Origin: Chromatiaceae bacterium | GTDB taxonomy: Bacteria; Pseudomonadota; Gammaproteobacteria; Chromatiales; Chromatiaceae | NCBI GenBank assembly: GCA_012962365.1 | Contig: DTXR01000511.1 | Span: forward strand, 1-6,849 | Length of the DNA stretch: 6,849 nt | Direction of reading: 5' to 3' | Shown here: positions 3,981 through 6,849 of the stretch, one piece after another | How the letters are laid out: every line of letters starts with the position of its first letter | How positions within the stretch are numbered: position 1 is the stretch's first letter | Position numbers and translations under genes: made by a program | Notes under the pieces: model-generated | Database searches by the model: none | What the model was told of the DNA's origin: nothing | The model's input: the letters and a program-made list of their open reading frames with translations, nothing else

Positions 3981-6479
3981 TCAGATCCTGGCCCGTTTCA
4001 ACCGCAGCGCATTTGCAATAACAGACACAGAACTGAAACTCATGGCTGCCGCTGCAATAATGGGCGAAAGAAGCAAGCCAAAGATGGGGTAAAGCACACC
4101 CGCTGCTACTGGCACACCCAACGAGTTGTAGATAAAAGCAAAGAACAGGTTCTGGCGGATGTTGCGCATGGTGGCCCGGCTCAGGCGCCGCGCCCTGACG
4201 ATGCCACGCAGGTCACCTTTGACCAGCGTCACGCCGGCACTTTCCATGGCCACATCGGTACCCGTTCCCATAGCAATGCCGACATGGGATTGCGCCAGGG
4301 CAGGCGCGTCATTGATACCATCACCCGCCATGGCAACCACTTTGCCTTCGGCCTGTAATTTCTTGACGATTTTTGCTTTCTGATCCGGCAGAACTTCAGC
4401 TTCCACACGATCGATATTCAGTTTTCCGGCGACCGCCTGGGCAGTGGTGTTGTTATCCCCGGTAAGCATCACGACCTTGACTCCTTCGGCATGCAGATCA
4501 CGGATGGCTTCCGCTGTGGTCTCCTTTATAGGATCAGCCACGCCAATCAAACCAGCGGCTTTTCCATCGATGGCAACGTACATGACTGTCTGCCCGTCGA
4601 GACGACCTGCCTCGGCATCTTTTTCCAGCGGTGTCACATCCACCGACAGGGCTTCCAGCAATTTACGATTTCCAAGCGCCACTTCATGTCCTTCCACACT
4701 CCCTTTTACACCTTGACCAGTAAGCGATTCAAACACATTCACCGCAGCAAGCTTCACTCCACGATCCTCGACACCGCGTACAATCGCTTCCGCCAGAGGA
4801 TGTTCACTCGCCCGTTCCAGGCTGGCTGCCAATCGCATCATCTCCCTTTCGTCAAAATCAGAAACAGCCTGCACAGAAGTCAGTATGGGTTCCCCCTCTG
4901 TCAAGGTGCCCGTCTTGTCCACAACCAGGGTATCGACCTTTTCCAGAATTTCCAGAGCTTCGGCATTCTTTATCAGCACCCCCATGCTGGCGCCCTTGCC
5001 CGTCCCCACCATGATGGACATGGGGGTCGCCAGACCCAGGGCGCAAGGACAAGCAATGATGAGCACAGCCACAGCGTTGATCACAGCATGCGCCAGCCGG
5101 GGTTCCGGGCCGAAAAATCCCCATACGATCATTGCCAGCACCGCAATCAATACCACAACAGGTACAAAGTAGCCGGAAACCACATCAGCCAGCTTCTGAA
5201 TGGGCGCGCGGGAGCGTTGTGCCTCGCTGACCATCTTCACGATCTGGGACAAGAGCGTATCCGCACCGACCTTCTCTGCCCGCATGAGCAGGCTGCCGGT
5301 ACTGTTCACCGTGGCGCCAATGAGCCGATCGCCGGCTTTTTTCTCCACCGGCAATGGTTCACCGGTGACCATAGACTCATCCACTGTGCTGCTGCCTTCG
5401 GTAACCACCCCGTCGACGGGAATCTTCTCCCCCGGCCGCACGCGCAAAATATCGCCAGCTACGACCTGTTCCAGGGGCACATCTTCTTCTGAACCATCGG
5501 CGTTCACCCGGCGCGCTGTGTTGGGCGCCAGACCCAACAGCATCTTGATCGCTGCATTGGTGTTGCTGCGCGCTCGCAATTCCAGCACTTGTCCCAGCAG
5601 CACCAGTGCAGTAATAACGGCTGCTGCTTCGAAATAAACCGCGACAGTGCCCCCTTCATGCTGCATGTTGGGTGGAAAGATCTCGGGGAACAGCAATGCC
5701 ACCACGCTGTACAACCAGGCAACACCAACGCCCAGTCCGATAAGGGTGAACATATTGAGATTCCAGGTAAGCACCGATTGCCAGCCGCGCAGGAAGAAAG
5801 GCCAACCACCCCACAAGACTACTGGTGTGGCCAGAGCAAACTCGATCCATTGCACGCTTTTCATGCTCAGATTATCCGGCAGCCATCCCGGCACCAGGTC
5901 GGCAATCATGGCCAGGACAAACACCGGTATAGCAAGTATCGCACTGACCCAAAAACGGCGACTCATATCAGTCAGTTCTGCATTCTCCTCTTCCACCGCT
6001 ACGGTACGGGGTTCCAACGCCATGCCACATTTCGGGCAGTTTCCCGGATGATCCTGAACCACCTCCGGATGCATGGGGCAGCTGTACGCCGTTTGGGTAA
6101 CGGACTTTGGTAAACCAACAGGCTCCAGCGCCATACCACATTTTGGGCATGATCCTGGATGATCCTGACGCACCTCCGGATGCATGGGGCAGGTATAGAC
6201 GGCAGCAATACCATGATCGCTACGCTCAGAAGCGGCCTCAACGACATCATGAAGGCATTCCCTTTCCTGCTCATGTCGCTGATGGGCTTCATGCATCTGC
6301 TGCGCATTTTTTACGTATCGCAAGGGATCAGCCGCAAACCGGCTTTCACAATGATCACTACAGAAGTGATATTCCACCCCTGAAAACCCGTAGCGATACT
6401 CGCTGTCGCTGGAAACTTCCATACCACAGACAGGGTCCACTTCTTTCCAAATTTCAATTTTCTTTGCCGGATGTCCCAT
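3981..6479 (-). CDS. copA: P1B-type Cu(I)/Ag(I)-translocating ATPase with YHS and two tandem CPMHPE/CPKCGM domains (832 aa)
   Basis: An inner-membrane pump that couples ATP hydrolysis to export of soft metal from the cytoplasm. A YHS/TRASH-like domain comes first (DPVCGM 15-20, FCSDHC 39-44). A His-rich linker (about 61-79) follows, then two heavy-metal-binding domains (about 95-120 and 132-157), each with CPMHPE and CPKCGM. The core shows the TGEP actuator loop (372-375), membrane CPC (477-479), DKTGT with phosphorylated Asp521, HP (560-561), TGDN (673-676) and GDGINDAP (719-726). Tyr784-Asn785 and M813-S-F-S-S near the C-terminus are the P1B-1 signature for Cu(I)/Ag(I). No N-terminal HMA domain with CxxC is present. 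ATG 6479 has AGGAGG 5 nt upstream. A sigma-54-type promoter lies at 6541-6556. Silver or mixed Cu/Ag export is equally possible; the copA symbol denotes family, not proven orthology. Confidence 0.95.
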   Translation of the reverse strand: MGHPAKKIEIWKEVDPVCGMEVSSDSEYRYGFSGVEYHFCSDHCESRFAADPLRYVKNAQQMHEAHQRHEQERECLHDVVEAASERSDHGIAAVYTCPMHPEVRQDHPGSCPKCGMALEPVGLPKSVTQTAYSCPMHPEVVQDHPGNCPKCGMALEPRTVAVEEENAELTDMSRRFWVSAILAIPVFVLAMIADLVPGWLPDNLSMKSVQWIEFALATPVVLWGGWPFFLRGWQSVLTWNLNMFTLIGLGVGVAWLYSVVALLFPEIFPPNMQHEGGTVAVYFEAAAVITALVLLGQVLELRARSNTNAAIKMLLGLAPNTARRVNADGSEEDVPLEQVVAGDILRVRPGEKIPVDGVVTEGSSTVDESMVTGEPLPVEKKAGDRLIGATVNSTGSLLMRAEKVGADTLLSQIVKMVSEAQRSRAPIQKLADVVSGYFVPVVVLIAVLAMIVWGFFGPEPRLAHAVINAVAVLIIACPCALGLATPMSIMVGTGKGASMGVLIKNAEALEILEKVDTLVVDKTGTLTEGEPILTSVQAVSDFDEREMMRLAASLERASEHPLAEAIVRGVEDRGVKLAAVNVFESLTGQGVKGSVEGHEVALGNRKLLEALSVDVTPLEKDAEAGRLDGQTVMYVAIDGKAAGLIGVADPIKETTAEAIRDLHAEGVKVVMLTGDNNTTAQAVAGKLNIDRVEAEVLPDQKAKIVKKLQAEGKVVAMAGDGINDAPALAQSHVGIAMGTGTDVAMESAGVTLVKGDLRGIVRARRLSRATMRNIRQNLFFAFIYNSLGVPVAAGVLYPIFGLLLSPIIAAAAMSFSSVSVIANALRLKRARI
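6009..6197 (-). repeat. In-frame tandem repeat encoding two heavy-metal-binding domains
   Basis: Two 26-residue units (6120-6197 and 6009-6086) repeat with a 37-residue (111-nt) period inside the ATPase gene. Both encode Y-[TS]-CPMHPEV-x-QDHPG-[SN][10 protein letters not shown], and the DNA is also visibly similar, suggesting a fairly recent or gene-converted internal duplication. Each unit offers three Cys, two His and two Met as possible ligands. Confidence 0.85.
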
Positions 6480-6484
6480 GTCGG

Positions 6485-6491
6485 CCTCCTC
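6485..6491 (-). promoter_or_regulatory. Strong ribosome binding site of the ATPase gene
   Basis: GAGGAGG on the minus strand ends 5 nt before ATG 6479, which fixes that start codon. Confidence 0.8.
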
Positions 6492-6540
6492 AGCTTCGTT
6501 GTTTCAGGCAGAAAAATGTTATGCTTTTCAATACTGGGCT

Positions 6541-6556
6541 AGCAGTTTCCATGCCA
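6541..6556 (-). promoter_or_regulatory. Sigma-54 (-24/-12) type promoter for the ATPase operon
   Basis: The minus strand reads TGGCATGGAAACTGCT. It keeps the GG-N10-GC spacing and matches the RpoN consensus TGGCACG-N4-TTGCW at all but two defined positions. It is identical at 13 of 16 positions to the site at 3375-3390. The predicted start near 6530 leaves a leader of about 51 nt with the AGGAGG ribosome binding site. No equally good sigma-70 promoter was seen between it and the gene. Confidence 0.65.
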
Positions 6557-6653
6557 GGGAATAACGCTCATAAATACCCTCATATTTTCAATTACTTGGA
6601 CCCCATGCAATAGATGAACAAACGACTTGAGGACAATGGAACACTCGACAGGA

Positions 6654-6678
6654 CAACGAATTATTGGACGATTCGTTG
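6654..6678. promoter_or_regulatory. Perfect 8-bp inverted repeat in the divergent region (candidate activator/operator site)
   Basis: CAACGAAT (6654-6661) and ATTCGTTG (6671-6678) are exact reverse complements around a 9-bp centre. The dyad centre is about 136 bp upstream of the predicted ATPase transcription start, where enhancer-like sites for sigma-54 activators are usually found. It is also 47 bp upstream of the hydrolase ATG, so it could be an operator for that gene instead. The identity of any binding protein is unknown. Confidence 0.45.
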
Positions 6679-6724
6679 CAGTGGCGCAGTCACAGCCAGC
6701 ATCAAGTTCTCTTCGCTTATCTGA

Positions 6725-6849
6725 ATGTACTTTCTGTTTGCCGCGGTGATTTTCGGGCTGTTACTGGCAGCATCTGCTCCCGGGTTGATTCGGCGTGCAT
6801 ACCGTGTACCCAGGATCATCATCAACGACACGCCCGCCAGCCTGGGCCT
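6725..6849 (+). CDS. N-terminal part of a probable alpha/beta hydrolase (3' end outside window)
   Basis: The first 41 codons encode a hydrophobic segment (about residues 2-19), then a basic stretch and RIIINDTPASLGL. The pattern of an N-terminal membrane anchor or signal followed by a TPASLGL-type entry resembles the start of serine-hydrolase-fold proteins of the alpha/beta hydrolase superfamily; the catalytic residues would lie beyond the window, so this is tentative. ATG 6725 is immediately preceded by an in-frame TGA, so translation cannot begin earlier in this frame. No clear Shine-Dalgarno sequence precedes it. The gene diverges from the ATPase and shares a 245-nt intergenic region with it. 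Confidence 0.5.
   Translation, partial: MYFLFAAVIFGLLLAASAPGLIRRAYRVPRIIINDTPASLG

Larger units (their letters stand above)
6480..6724. other. Divergent control region between the ATPase and hydrolase genes; no supported gene
   Basis: This 245-nt stretch contains the ATPase ribosome binding site, its sigma-54-type promoter (6541-6556), an AT-rich stretch (about 6561-6600) and the perfect inverted repeat (6654-6678). A 36-codon frame (6614-6724, plus strand) and another 37-codon frame from 6636 have no ribosome binding site or recognisable product, so I leave them uncalled. Confidence 0.5.

Noticed and set aside
4491..5492. 333-codon plus-strand frame
   Set aside because: Lies wholly antisense to the ATPase coding sequence, which has every diagnostic motif; the translated product is His/Gln-rich shadow sequence.
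6614..6724. 36-codon plus-strand frame whose TGA directly abuts the hydrolase ATG
   Set aside because: No ribosome binding site, no recognisable product, and atypical composition; the abutment is probably chance, though a coupled leader peptide cannot be excluded.
1..6849. Insertion sequences, CRISPR arrays, tRNA/rRNA genes
   Set aside because: No transposase, terminal repeats with target duplication, spaced direct-repeat array or cloverleaf-like sequence was found by eye.

Overview
The window looks like part of a gammaproteobacterial chromosome or genomic island: moderate GC, Shine-Dalgarno-led genes, a c-type cytochrome and proteobacterial-type promoters. This is inference from gene content and style only; no taxonomic marker is present. 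It holds a copper/silver (or other soft-metal) handling cluster of seven genes on the minus strand. The cluster is flanked by the end of an unrelated sugar-transferase-like gene on the left (plus strand, DUF2064/TIGR04282) and the first 41 codons of a probable alpha/beta hydrolase on the right (plus strand).

Reading in the direction of transcription (right to left) there are three modules. Module 1 (6479-3605) is a P1B-type Cu(I)/Ag(I) ATPase whose N-terminus carries a YHS-type domain and two tandem CPMHPE/CPKCGM metal-binding domains instead of classical HMA domains. It is followed after 37 nt by a small HMA-like protein that lacks CxxC and ends in Cys-Cys. Module 2 (3332-2524) is a 71-residue membrane protein with a SHOCT domain, then a membrane-anchored or exported monohaem cytochrome c with a His/Met-rich tail. 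Module 3 (2138-174) is a CGKC thioredoxin-like protein, a duplicated CcdA/DsbD-like membrane protein and a MerR-family regulator, with overlapping reading frames.

The control sequences are the most interesting part. Modules 1 and 2 are each preceded by a close match to a sigma-54 (-24/-12) promoter; the two sites are identical at 13 of 16 positions and lie at sensible distances from well-placed ribosome binding sites. Module 3 is preceded instead by a textbook MerR-type promoter: TTGACC and TATGCT separated by 19 bp, with an imperfect dyad in the spacer. It lies 219 nt upstream of the thioredoxin gene, and the only MerR gene in view is the last gene of the same operon. A perfect 8-bp inverted repeat with a 9-bp centre lies about 136 bp upstream of the predicted ATPase start site, where a sigma-54 activator site would be expected.

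Inferred biology: the ATPase exports cytoplasmic Cu(I)/Ag(I), assisted by the small HMA-like protein. The thioredoxin and CcdA-like pair moves thiol reducing equivalents across the inner membrane, perhaps to protect or repair periplasmic thiols under metal stress. The role of the cytochrome is unknown. The cluster appears to combine two regulatory inputs, sigma-54 with an unseen enhancer-binding activator, and a MerR metal sensor. No RNA genes, CRISPR arrays, insertion sequences or integrase genes were seen.
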